A stretch of 64,000 nucleotides of DNA from Clonostachys chloroleuca (taxonomy: Eukaryota > Ascomycota > Sordariomycetes > Hypocreales > Bionectriaceae): positions 7,998,001-8,062,000 of the forward strand of contig JBANAY010000004.1 in NCBI GenBank assembly GCA_037952775.1. Direction: 5' to 3'. Positions 1 through 9,983 of the stretch are shown piece after piece. Each line of letters begins with the position of its first letter. Position 1 is the first letter of the stretch. The notes beneath the pieces are model-generated. The model did no database searches and was not told the origin of the DNA. It saw only the letters and a list, made by a program, of their open reading frames with translations. The position numbers and the translations under genes are program-made.

Positions 1-1481
1 AAAGAAGGATTCGCAGATTGCCAGCAGACTTGGAGCCGTTCTTTAAGCACATGCTCAACTCTGTGGATTCGTTCTACCATGCACAGATGGTTCAAACGTT
101 TCAAGTGGCAATGGGCTCACCTAGTCCGCTTCCGTTGATGATTTACTGCTTCTTAGATGAGGAATACGAACACCACAACTTCGCACTTCACATGCCCGTT
201 AAGCAAATGCCAATGCTTGAGGTGGAGCGCCGACAAGCCCAATTGCGCAGACGGCTCAACGGAAGATGCAAGGGGCTTCTGGAGGTGTATGAAAATGCGA
301 GCGAGGGAAAGTACTTAGGCTACCGCGTGGACTTCCTTCACCGGACAGTCCGAGATTTTCTTCGGACTAAGGAAATGAGTGACTTCTTAATGGCTAAGAC
401 TACAGAAGATGGGCCAAATGCTCTGATTTTCAAGACCTTTGTCCCCTTGATCAAAGCTATTCCTTGGGAGGAGATGGATATGTCAGAAGATAGCCCCCTG
501 TCGATCATGCTGATGGATGCAATGCACTACGCGTACAAGGCTGAGCAGGAGTTGGGCAAACCTCAGACAGAGCTCCTCGAGGACCTTTCTCGCGCACTAC
601 GATTCTATGCTACTACAACTGGGAAGCCCATTCCCTGGTATCGTTGGTGCTATTCGACGTGGAAGGATGGTGCCGGATACCCTCCTTGTCAAACCTTCCT
701 GGAATTTGCGGTGCAAAATGGGTTATCTTTATATGTTGAGGAACAGCTTCGACAAAAACGAGAACCTCTCGACGTCAAACAACCACTATCTCTCTGTGCA
801 GTTGCACATTTCCCCGGTTACACAATAGAAGAACCAGACCTGGGCGATATGGTCCGTCTTCTTCTCGACATCCGGATGCCAGCCACGCTACACCCGGTAG
901 ATGACCTTTGGACCGCTTTCATGCTGACATGTGCAGAGGCCAATGATGATGCGGACTATTTCCCTAACATTTCCAATATGGTGAGGCACAGACAAGGAAT
1001 AGCGGAACTGTTGTTGGCTCATGGCGCCAACCCCGACACACTCTCTCATGACTCAATCCCCGCCTGGTGGCACTTTCTCGTGAGCTGTGCATCCCGGAGT
1101 ATTCCTCCTTCAGCATACCCGCCCCTGCTCCAGACTCTCAAACTTGTCCTCTCAGCTGGCGTTCGATTCTCTGGCCGAGGTTGGACCGTGTCAAAAGCGA
1201 TAGATCAAATCATGTTCGATGATGATGACGAGGGAGTAGAAAACCAGGCTGCGCGACTTGAATTTCTCTCGGAAATATGTTGTCTGACGATTTCGCACGG
1301 TTTTGAGTTATCAGCAACACAAAGAGATAAACTACAGCTACATTTCCCGGCTCGACTGGTTACATCGATCCTTTCAACTATAGGGGAGAAAAATTCCAAG
1401 GTCGAAACCAAGCCGCAGCCCAAATACACTGATTATTTAAGTATATGGAGATTGGTATCATGGGTAAAAGGTGGATGTTAG
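1..1481 (+). CDS. NACHT/STAND-type (fungal NLR-like) protein, C-terminal part
   Basis: The reading frame is open from the left window edge, so the 5' end (with the expected NACHT ATPase domain) lies outside; the stop is at 1479-1481. The visible start of the frame reads LPADLEPFFKHML, followed by PLPLMIYCFLDEEY and, about 90 codons on, RRRLNGRCKGLLEV and FLHRTVRDFL. This series is the signature of the winged-helix-like region (DUF7791 type) that follows the NACHT domain in fungal STAND proteins, which act in self/non-self recognition and cell-death signalling. The remaining ~370 residues are variable; one segment (IAELLLAHGANPDT) resembles an ankyrin repeat. No intron is needed in the visible part. 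A HET-domain gene follows 650 bp downstream on the same strand. The family is confident; the effector and sensor types are unknown because the N-terminus is missing. Confidence 0.85.
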   Translation, partial: RRIRRLPADLEPFFKHMLNSVDSFYHAQMVQTFQVAMGSPSPLPLMIYCFLDEEYEHHNFALHMPVKQMPMLEVERRQAQLRRRLNGRCKGLLEVYENASEGKYLGYRVDFLHRTVRDFLRTKEMSDFLMAKTTEDGPNALIFKTFVPLIKAIPWEEMDMSEDSPLSIMLMDAMHYAYKAEQELGKPQTELLEDLSRALRFYATTTGKPIPWYRWCYSTWKDGAGYPPCQTFLEFAVQNGLSLYVEEQLRQKREPLDVKQPLSLCAVAHFPGYTIEEPDLGDMVRLLLDIRMPATLHPVDDLWTAFMLTCAEANDDADYFPNISNMVRHRQGIAELLLAHGANPDTLSHDSIPAWWHFLVSCASRSIPPSAYPPLLQTLKLVLSAGVRFSGRGWTVSKAIDQIMFDDDDEGVENQAARLEFLSEICCLTISHGFELSATQRDKLQLHFPARLVTSILSTIGEKNSKVETKPQPKYTDYLSIWRLVSWVKGGC

Positions 1482-2136
1482 TGGCAACAGCTCTGCACCC
1501 ATTCTTGGGCCGCGTGTCCTCCGAACATCGATACCTATGTTGAAGCCGGTCACATTCTTGGGATTCAAGGTGTATGGTATATGATATTTCATCATCGATT
1601 AGAAAAAGATAACCGTCCAGTAGCTGGCGAAACAGAAATTCAACCATGAAGTCTCATTCTGTGTTCTCTTGCTTTAGGGTATCACTGAGCAACATTTACA
1701 ATAGTTCTTACTCTATCTATCATCCCATTCATTTTTCGAACAGAGTCTCTAATGGTTGATAATCAATAATTTCAATAGTCATGAGGCGAGTATGGGATAA
1801 GTTTTATATAAGGATCTTATTGCACCAATATTGAGATCCGCTTATAAGTACGGAGGTTGTGGATTTCAAACCCCAACGTAACATTCCTATCTATGGGTGA
1901 AGCCAACCGCCTGCTAGTCCAGCGAGAATAGAGTGTAGAAGGCGAAGCAGTTGCCAAGACTGCAACCATGCGTTTGACAGCTTCGTGTGATTGGCTAGAT
2001 ATGGCTCACTCCCTGCTCCCCCCTGGACGTGGCTTCCATCCCCAATAAACCCTGCGGCTGCTTGAGTTTTCCGCGTCTCCAATTCCCAGTCTCGGCCAAC
2101 AATATTGCCTCAATGAGAACAATACGGCGCTACACC
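1482..2136. other. Intergenic, NLR-HET spacer
   Basis: No gene seen. AT-rich around 1660-1870, with TATA-like stretches such as ttttatataagg near 1801-1813. It must hold the 3' UTR of the NLR gene and the promoter of the HET gene. Two in-frame upstream ATGs (2029 and 2113) precede the start I chose. Confidence 0.5.
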
Positions 2137-3784
2137 ATGTCGCAACAAACGCCAGAGTATGAGTACACGCCCCTGGCCGGACACGAAATCATCCGCGTAC
2201 TTGTCCTCCACCCTGCCGCTACAGACAACGAAGTGATCCAGTGCTCATTCCGCGAAATTACTCTCTGGAGAGGCTGCTCGGATTCGCCCCAGGCCTACGA
2301 AGCTCTATCTTACACGTGGGGAGAGCCCCGAGGAACACGTCCTATCCTATGCCATGGCAAGACACTTCTCATCACCCCAAATTGCGAACAGGCGCTTCTT
2401 CATCTCCGTGGAAAGAAGGAACCACGCCAGTTATGGGTCGATGCTATCTGCATTAACCAAAATTCAACAGAAGAGAAAAATGAGCAAGTATCGCTTATGA
2501 CATTGATTTACCAATGTGCCCTCCGAACCATCATCTGGCTTGGTCAAGACACTGGCAAGGAGATTTCGAGCCTCTTGCGAGAAGCGTGTCCTCTCCAAGG
2601 CCGACCTTCTCGCCGTGCCAAAGCGTCCAAGAAGCTACGAAAACTATCTCGAATTCTACGTCGCGATCCTCTGAATCCCTTGCTCGGCGAGCCAGGCGAA
2701 GAATACTATAGCGAAGGAGACCAGGAAGCCTATGATTTTTTCGAGGCTGACACGGGTGAGTGAACACCTGCGGATCTCGGCAGACTTTTCTTTACAGGCT
2801 AATGGAATTAAAGCTCGTACAGAGAAGGCCAAAGAGCTCTGCTCAAATCCATGGTTCCGCAGGGTTTGGACGATTCAAGAGTTCCTTCTGTCAGAGTCTT
2901 CGATATTCCTTATGGGAAACGTGCAATGTCCTCCACGTGACTTGTACATCTACCTCAAAGACCTTGTGCCTCTTCGCCATGCAGATTTCGACCATTATCG
3001 GCTGAGGCACAAGTTCTTCAATTTCGGACCTAAGCAAGGCGAAACGGCGTTCCAAAGCTTCATGTATCACACAATTCGCCTGATAGAACAGAACAACGCG
3101 ACGGACCCACGTGACAAGGTGTATGGCATGTCGGCGTTTATAGAGAGTAAATGGCCAGAGATCCAATTTCCGGCCGTCGATTACTCACTCTCCGCCATGG
3201 AAATCTATGAGAACTTTACACGGGCGATCATTGTCGCATCGGGTTCCCTCTGGCCCCTGGAGCTGGTGGTCGGAGCGCCAGAATTTGGCCCGGGCCCGGC
3301 AACATCTTGGATATTAGACCTTCGAGGACCTGGCCATCTGGCTCCAGCCCAGAATCCCGATTATCTGTGCTTTGACTGGAACTGCTATGACGGGTGGAAG
3401 CCGGGTCCTGGTAAACTTGCTGCTGAGATCTTGCGAGAGGAGAAGAAGTTGAAAATACGTGCGAGGCGGGTTTCTGAAGCTGTCCGCGTGGTTAAGGCTA
3501 GGGAGGCCTTGGGATTTATGTGTCATTTTGAGAGTAGGTTCCTGTCAGAGACCATGGATGAGTTATGCCCCGTCCAAAGCCCAGGTGATGTGCAAGTGGG
3601 AGACATTGTATGTACCGTGGAAGGATCCAGGGTCCCGCTTGTTCTGAGAATTCGTGAGGGGCCAAATGCCATCTTCATAGGGAGAGCAGATATATCTACC
3701 TATAGTTTTAGCTTTATGTACGAGCCGTTTGATCCTGCCGCTTGGACAGACGAGACACAGACAGACTATCTGGTCTTGGCATAG
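2137..3784 (+). CDS. HET-domain (heterokaryon incompatibility) protein
   Basis: Predicted exons 2137..2755 and 2823..3784, giving 526 aa. The intron (2756-2822, 67 bp) has a GTGAGT donor, a CTAAT branch site and a TACAG acceptor. It joins the frames in phase, and restores ELCSNPWFRRVWTIQEF, a block that normally follows in HET proteins. The HET core is plain: YEALSYTWG at residues 54-62, LWVDAICINQ at 99-108, then the segment ending RTIIWLGQD. HET domains (TIR-like fold by family knowledge) trigger cell death after non-self recognition. The C-terminal ~330 residues are unrecognised but contain DPRDKVYGM, common in HET proteins. I chose ATG 2137 because the text after it is the typical N-terminus before the HET core; ATG 2029 in frame would add 36 residues. 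Confidence 0.88.
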
Positions 3785-4457
3785 GTGTAGAAAGTAATAT
3801 TTATGGTTATTGTTTGGAAACAAAGTACGAACTCCATGTGTATTACAGAGTAAAGGTTAAAATAGTCTATTTCTGGTGATAAAGTCGACCAAAAGTGACT
3901 GAGTGAGGGATCAGCTGGCTCTCAATGAACGAAACGGGTAGGCAGTCACGTTTTAGCATCAGCAATTCCATTTCATCCGATGGAAGATAATTGGTCCATG
4001 CTTGCATTTGAAGGTAGTTGTGCCGTGGAAAGTACAGAGGGAAGCAAGTGAAGTACCAAGCTATGTGCTTGTTACATCCACTCTCCAGCACTCGCGGTAG
4101 GTATACAAACAAACTAGGAGGAACTCACATACGCGTTCTCCTTCTGATATAAGCAGTAACTGGGCCTATTATTACCCTTCTCCTACCCCCGTGCCCCGCT
4201 TTGTGCATCCGCCTTCTTAGGCCACCCACTCACCTTCTCTCTCTGCTTTTCATCTTTCTTTCCATCTTTTCAAAGAATTTCAACGCAGCTTTTACGCTTC
4301 ACCACGGACATCTCTTCAGCCATCTACGACTGTATATACGTCTTCAACTGCTACACTATCATTCTCTTATCTTCAACACCCGAAACTGCTTTTTCAGTCA
4401 ACACACCCGCTCTTCTTCTCCACGGGAACAACTATCGTGTCTCCTGCACTCGAAGCA
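3785..4457. other. Intergenic with CT-rich leader
   Basis: No gene seen. From about 4185 to 4440 the + strand is strongly pyrimidine-rich (runs such as cttctctctctgcttttc), a usual promoter/5' UTR trait of filamentous fungi. It fits a transcript leader for the gene starting at 4458. Confidence 0.5.
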
Positions 4458-5732
4458 ATGCAACTACGTTTGAACACGCCTCCAACCTCAACAGGAGGGG
4501 TTGGTAGTGCATCCCAGACAGACGGCGTTATGCATGAGTTGCTTGAGTTCACTCCTTCTCAGTTGGATCAACTTGCTCTGCTGGCTGAATACGGGCTCGG
4601 GCCGATGAAAGACAACCTCCGCCAGCAATGGCTTACGATGAACAAGAACCAAGCGAAGCCCCTCGTCGAAGACTTGGTCCGAACCATGATGGGACATGCC
4701 AACAGCCCAGCTGAGAGATTCAAGAGAGCATACAAGGCACAAGTCGATAACCTCTTGTCCAACAACTGCCACCACGTCACGGATTGGAGCTGGACAGCGC
4801 TTGAACGTGCTCGTGATGAGATCATGCAGGTCGCCTTCATCCAAGAGAACTATGGACTGACCGCAATGACTTCGTGGACCACTATTGGAATTCTTTTCTG
4901 GGCGCTGTCTTCACGACTAGTGACCGCGGCTGATGCGGCAGTCGAGAAAGTGGTCGAGCAGTACGTGGAGCGGTACCATCTCCTCGACAAGATCCCGACC
5001 GCTATTCTGGCATTCGAGGTCTATAAGAGATGTCGAAGCGGCGTCTTCATCATTCTAGATTGCCCCAAGGATGTCCGCGGCCCATTGGCGATCAAACCTG
5101 CCATCTCCACCAAGAGATTCATGAACAAGAAGTTCATGGAGATCAACGGCTTGCCTCGAATGGAGTTTTCGGCCAAGCCCAACTACAGTCTTGAACTCAT
5201 GATCATCGATTCCCGAGTGAAGAGACAGGAGCACGTTAAACCTGTTCGCCTACCGCCATACTTCCTTGACGTAGAAGAGGAAAAGGTCTGGCACCGCGAC
5301 ACCGTGTTGGCCAAATACAAAGGCCTTTTCGATCAACTGGAGACGCAGAAGGAAGCCGATTCGGGACTTGCGGAGCAAGTCAAAGCTCTGGATGGGGGAG
5401 AGATTGCGGTTCTCCCACTTGATATCAAGGCTAGAATCTCCTTCCTTGCCCAACGATTCAGCCTTGCCGAAACAATTGCGACACTCAATGAAGCGACTGA
5501 CGGCAAGATCACACACACGACCATGACCACCGTGAAAAGACTTAACACTGACGCCTGGTCGGGTAAGTCAATTCGAGGAGTTGCAGGTATCCTCGGCACA
5601 ATGGGTTCGACTGGTGAGAATTGCGACGTGGGAAAAATGATGGCTAAGATGAGCCACATCAGATCCGAAGCGGCCCGTCTCATGAAGCGCGATATCGATG
5701 ACCTCCGCGCCTTGAGAGAACGCCGTTTCTGA
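4458..5732 (+). CDS. Unrecognised conserved-looking protein, 424 aa
   Basis: Single-exon frame. The frame is open a little upstream (GTG at 4437) but 4458 is its first ATG, just after a CT-rich leader. I do not recognise the family. What can be seen: an all-helical-looking protein, no signal peptide, one weak hydrophobic stretch around residues 135-155 (TTIGILFWALSSRLV), a region rich in Lys/Met around 215-245, and a charged C-terminus (DIDDLRALRERRF). The codon use is even and there are no stops over 1.27 kb, so I believe it is expressed. No operon-like neighbours; the downstream spacer is AT-rich. Function unknown. Confidence 0.72.
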   Translation: MQLRLNTPPTSTGGVGSASQTDGVMHELLEFTPSQLDQLALLAEYGLGPMKDNLRQQWLTMNKNQAKPLVEDLVRTMMGHANSPAERFKRAYKAQVDNLLSNNCHHVTDWSWTALERARDEIMQVAFIQENYGLTAMTSWTTIGILFWALSSRLVTAADAAVEKVVEQYVERYHLLDKIPTAILAFEVYKRCRSGVFIILDCPKDVRGPLAIKPAISTKRFMNKKFMEINGLPRMEFSAKPNYSLELMIIDSRVKRQEHVKPVRLPPYFLDVEEEKVWHRDTVLAKYKGLFDQLETQKEADSGLAEQVKALDGGEIAVLPLDIKARISFLAQRFSLAETIATLNEATDGKITHTTMTTVKRLNTDAWSGKSIRGVAGILGTMGSTGENCDVGKMMAKMSHIRSEAARLMKRDIDDLRALRERRF

Positions 5733-6675
5733 GAACAAGTTGAATGGGAGCATGAACGCTTAGTTTCCCGCGGTGATAGACCAACTCACTGTTAGAGAAG
5801 GCATACACCAAGTGTCCTGCTAATGGTTATCACTCTTGTTATAGACTAAGTATGGCTGGAGAAAACAGGGGCCAGCAACAATCTTTCTCAATTTTGGGGA
5901 CGCAAAAGCGCCTATGAGCTGATAGTTCAAAATTCCATGTGCCCGAGGGCTGATTGTTTCTTCGTTCGTCCTAAAGTGACATGTATGTGATGATGGATTT
6001 TCCGGTGAAGATGTGTATTTTTTTTATTAGCAAAACTGGAAACCTCTTATTTCAAATCTGCCAAGTATGCTAATACTGAATTCATTTACTAGTTGTCGAC
6101 TTCTCAGAGAAAGAGAGACCGTAATAGATCTCTATATTTCCACGCTTTACTGCCTTCAACTTAGCTCTTCATATTGTTCTAGCTCAATGTACTGCCTTAG
6201 ACTGTTGAATACTGTTTGTTCTCCGTGATAATACAATAACCAAACTACATCTCGACCTAGTATCAGCCATTCCAACTGTGATTGATTATTTAAAGAGCCT
6301 TGGTATAATTTAATTTCAGACCCACTGCATGATTTGATTATTAATTGATAATAATCATTGTTAGAGAGATCGGTCGTCAAGTATTGTTAAAATATATCGG
6401 TTTATATTGTCATGCGATAGAGAAAGCGACTTTACTGTAAATAAACTTTAATTTGAATTATCTTTCGTGGGATATCAAGAGGGCTTCTGGCACCATGTTA
6501 TCACGCCAAAATAACAAATTGTAAATGTGAGCTATTTGTAATGATAATCATTATTCTACTAAAAGTCTTTGATCTTTCTTCATTCAACAAATAAACACGG
6601 TCAAAATACATTGCGTTAGCTGGCACATAAACGATAGAGCTGCACAAAAGAACTCAAAAATACAACTCCGCATTT

Positions 6676-6750
6676 CAACGATCTTGTTCCCCGAAGAGAG
6701 TTTTGATAGAAAGTTAAAACAAAAGAAGAAGTCAGACAACGATCTTGTTC
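6676..6750. repeat. 14-bp direct repeat pair
   Basis: The sequence caacgatcttgttc occurs at 6676-6689 and again at 6737-6750, 61 bp apart. A looser third copy (agacaatggtaagtttgttc) lies near 6791-6810. The pair sits 290-370 bp upstream of the F-box-like start codon and could be a paired regulator site or chance; nothing more can be said from sequence alone. Confidence 0.5.
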
Positions 6751-6822
6751 AAGAAGGCATAATACTTAGTGTGCGTATTCATAGACTATCAGACAATGGT
6801 AAGTTTGTTCACATGGAACAAT

Positions 6823-6892
6823 TCAAACAAACAAACAAACGCAATTAAGAATGTTCAATAACAACCGCAGCTTGTTTTGTTTGTTTGAAATG
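6823..6892. repeat. CAAA-rich inverted repeat
   Basis: The arm ttcaaacaaacaaac at about 6824 is answered by gttttgtttgtttgaa at about 6874-6889, an inverted match of about 14 of 15 bases with a loop near 40 nt. It could fold into a hairpin. It is low-complexity sequence, so chance is possible. Confidence 0.45.
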
Positions 6893-7041
6893 CAGTCTCG
6901 AGATTCATATTTATAAATTTGTGGACTCATGAGATTAACTATTTCATCTTCAATTTGACCGCCTTTTTTCCTTCAATCACGCAGCCCAACCTATCATTTC
7001 CCGCATTATCAAATAAATCACTACTCACCCTGTAGCAGATC

Positions 7042-8478
7042 ATGGCGGACCATGAGTTTAAGCCATTTATTCTTGATCTTCCAAACGAGGTCCTGACAGA
7101 GATATTGGACCGCTTCGCAAGAATTGGGGAACCCACAAAGCCGATTCTCTTCGTGTGCCGCCGCTTCTACCAACTTGGCATACCTGTTCATTACAAACGT
7201 CTGAAGTTAAGTTCCAGCGAACACGTGTCCCGCCCGAAGCCCCGTCTGGTTGAGCTACAGCGAACGCTCCAGAAGGAACCCGGGCTGGGCGAGTATTGCC
7301 GTGACCTTTGCATCTGTTCCAACGATGCGAACGACAGCGATTCGAACGATCGCAATTCGGGAGAAAACCATCACGGTTGGGACGACGGCGATTGGAGTGA
7401 CGGCAATTCGGATGACATGGATGTGGACGAGGACAATGCGGATGACAGCGATCCTGATTACAACCCCGACAAGTTCCCAATTCTCCAAAATATCGCATCA
7501 TATCTTACGAATGTTCATTCTCTTGAAATATATGGAGGTCTTGGCATGGATGAAGATGGAGGATCCTACAGTGTCAAAAATAGGGATACTTGGTGCCTCT
7601 TTCGTTCTTTTGTGGCTCGTATGCCGTCTCTCCGGACGGTGTCTCTGCGCGGGAGAATGCATGGTCAACTAGATGTTCGTGAGCTTATGGACACTCTGAA
7701 AGGTACATCATTTCGACGTCTTATTCTGCACGGATTCGAATTTGCACCTATACACCAATGGACACCACAGGTATGTATCGCTAATCCACTCAAAAATTTG
7801 CAAAATCGTCATAAGCACTCACTGATCCGTTTTAAGGAGTTCGGGCCTTCCTGCATAAACGAGCTAGACTTAGAACTGCATCCCGAGACACCAACGGCCA
7901 CAGCTTGTCTTCTTGAGTGGCCGGAAACTCTGACGAGCCTCACATTTAAAAGCAACTGTTCCGGCCAAAAGGATATGGACTTGCCGAGGCTTGGGTCGAT
8001 GCTGAGAAAGCACAAGGATAGCCTAGTCAAATTATCGATTGGGCCCCTCGCAAAGGAAGGCATGGGGAAACTATTTGACTTTTCGGCGTTTGGGGCAATG
8101 GAGGAACTGGAGCTTGTCATGCAGCAGATTGTACCAAATTGGCCAGCAAAATTCGGCGAGGAAGACTACAGTTCTCTGCTACCGCCCAACCTGAGAATTT
8201 TGAAAGTGGGAATTTTTGGCTCTGGCAATGATAACTATGCTCATTTTGACGGCCGGGCAGGGAGTTGGCTGCGAGGCTATGCGAAGACAGCAGTTCGCCA
8301 GAAAGTACCGCTACGAGAGATCGTTATAGACGCCCCGGTCCTATCATCTAAACCCTCCCGGTCGATTGCCATGTTGTTATGGGGAAGATTAGATGCTCCA
8401 GAGTTTGACCAATATTGGGGCGGGATCGAAGCTCTAGAGAAAGACTTGTGGTCGATGGGCATAGCACTGACTTATTAA
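7042..8478 (+). CDS. F-box-like protein with acidic linker
   Basis: N-terminal residues 9-50 (LDLPNEVLTEIL, then a CRRFYQLGIPVHYK block) look like an F-box, the motif that binds Skp1 in SCF ubiquitin ligases. Residues about 93-145 form an Asp/Asn/Ser-rich acidic linker; the rest has leucine-rich stretches suited to an LRR-like substrate-binding region. The frame is open throughout, but a perfect intron lies inside it: GTATGT at 7771, a CTGAT branch at 7822-7826 and AAG at 7836. It is 66 bp, phase 0 and without a stop, so it would pass unnoticed. I favour splicing (7042..7770 and 7837..8478, 456 aa); retention would add 22 residues. The start ATG follows an AT-rich spacer. Target unknown. Confidence 0.8.
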   Translation: MADHEFKPFILDLPNEVLTEILDRFARIGEPTKPILFVCRRFYQLGIPVHYKRLKLSSSEHVSRPKPRLVELQRTLQKEPGLGEYCRDLCICSNDANDSDSNDRNSGENHHGWDDGDWSDGNSDDMDVDEDNADDSDPDYNPDKFPILQNIASYLTNVHSLEIYGGLGMDEDGGSYSVKNRDTWCLFRSFVARMPSLRTVSLRGRMHGQLDVRELMDTLKGTSFRRLILHGFEFAPIHQWTPQVCIANPLKNLQNRHKHSLIRFKEFGPSCINELDLELHPETPTATACLLEWPETLTSLTFKSNCSGQKDMDLPRLGSMLRKHKDSLVKLSIGPLAKEGMGKLFDFSAFGAMEELELVMQQIVPNWPAKFGEEDYSSLLPPNLRILKVGIFGSGNDNYAHFDGRAGSWLRGYAKTAVRQKVPLREIVIDAPVLSSKPSRSIAMLLWGRLDAPEFDQYWGGIEALEKDLWSMGIALTY

Positions 8479-9983
8479 CCCAACCCGAGTCTCTCTCTGG
8501 GCTATTTACGAGAAAGCAGGGGTAGAGTTCTTAGGTTCTGCTTATGGAGACTTTTCCTTGGAGCTACAACATTTTTGCAAAGTACGGTCGAATTGGATGA
8601 GTGGTGGGGATAGAACTAATGCTGGAAGAGTCGAATTGAAGGGCTGCTTGAGACAATTGGATTTATTATTTAACGAAAGATTGAAACTCTCGTATCAAAA
8701 GTGAGAATTTTGTGAATGAAGACACTAGATGGATGAACTTTCTATGTGGTAGTATTTACCGGGGCCAACTGAACATTGTGTTTGTGTTCTTCAGCGAAGA
8801 TGATTCTCCAGACAGCCTAGATATGCCACTTCCCGCAATCGAAGATAGAGAAAAAGCCGATTCATGCTGACTACAACTCATCAAAGGGGATGTTGCTTGT
8901 CACATTCCGCTTCCCCTTCTTCCCCCGCTTCCTTTGGTGGGTTTGCACGGTGAGGCAGTATGAGGGCAACAAATCTTATTGTGGTTGTGTTTTGTTGCAG
9001 ATGCCATTAGGCTTTTTTTTCTGGGCGAAACGAGGTATTGTCGTCAAATTGAATATGAAAGGTATACATTATGTATACCGAATCGATGAAAGACAAAACC
9101 AAAAAGAAGAAAGAGGAAGCAAATGCTACAGGACAAAGGAGAAAATAAGGTGATCTGAAATACGTAGGAGAAAGTGAATATAGTTCAACAATAATGAAAG
9201 CTGCCAGGGTCGGACAATTCAATTAAACTCAATGAATAAAGATGATCTTAAATAGCTTAAAATTAGTTACGGTTAAGTCACTAGGCAAAGAAAACCCTTT
9301 CCCAGCTTTCTCTGGTTCACCCTATATGTCGTCACAAGATTGCATATATCTCGACGGAGGACATGAAGCTACGGCAGAGGTTGGCAAGCGCATTCTAAAA
9401 AGAAGTTGCAAAAGGCTAGTTTGCATTAAGCCTATATGAAGCTAGCTAGTGTGAACTGTTCGTCGCAGCATTTACATGGCCGCTGTACGAAACATCGAAG
9501 TTGCGATGCCACTACTAGCGAACTGACCCTAACCTACCTACAGAGCGAAGTCTGAGATTAGTACAAAGGCAATGTCAAGCAGCTACGTGATGAGGAGACG
9601 TATACCAACGAGGGAGTTCCACCGTTGGTGAGTCTTGAACATGTTCGGTTGTATCATATCTTGCTGAGCTTTGATGATATAGTGCTTTAGATATGCGACT
9701 AGAATCAAGCTATCGATGGAGGCTCCCGATGAAATTACTCCTGAAAATGCATTGAAATGATTCATTAAAACATTCTTGTTTTCTGTGACTAGGATAGCGG
9801 TATAGCGAAGTATTGATAGTAGTTGTGGTGCTAGCTCATACAAAAACCTGTTGATAACCTGGCAATCAAGAACATTTCACAGAATCATAATCCCTTCCAG
9901 CCGTTGGCATTGCTGGACCATCTCATACGTGATTTAAAGAATACTTATTAAACATTTGCGAGGAATATTGAAGACTGTTATAA
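8479..9983. other. Intergenic region, nothing recognised
   Basis: 1.5 kb between a + strand and a - strand gene, so two 3' ends converge here. Only short open frames (up to 87 codons) are present, with no recognisable domain, TIR or structured RNA. Mixed A/T-rich composition. Confidence 0.45.

Larger units (their letters stand above)
5733..7041. other. AT-rich intergenic region
   Basis: No gene seen. From about 5990 to 6960 it is clearly richer in A/T than the flanks and full of stops in all frames. It contains a 14-bp exact direct repeat and a CAAA-rich inverted repeat (listed separately). It precedes the F-box-like gene, so part of it is probably that gene's promoter. Confidence 0.5.

Noticed and set aside
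2756..2797. A 42-bp intron in the HET gene ending at 2797
   Set aside because: Out of phase; the acceptor at 2822 gives a correct phase, a normal 67-bp length and the conserved WFRRVWTIQEF block.
7067..7501. 144-codon minus-strand frame rich in Cys/His/Arg
   Set aside because: Mirror of the acidic Asp/Asn repeats of the F-box-like gene; no zinc-finger spacing.
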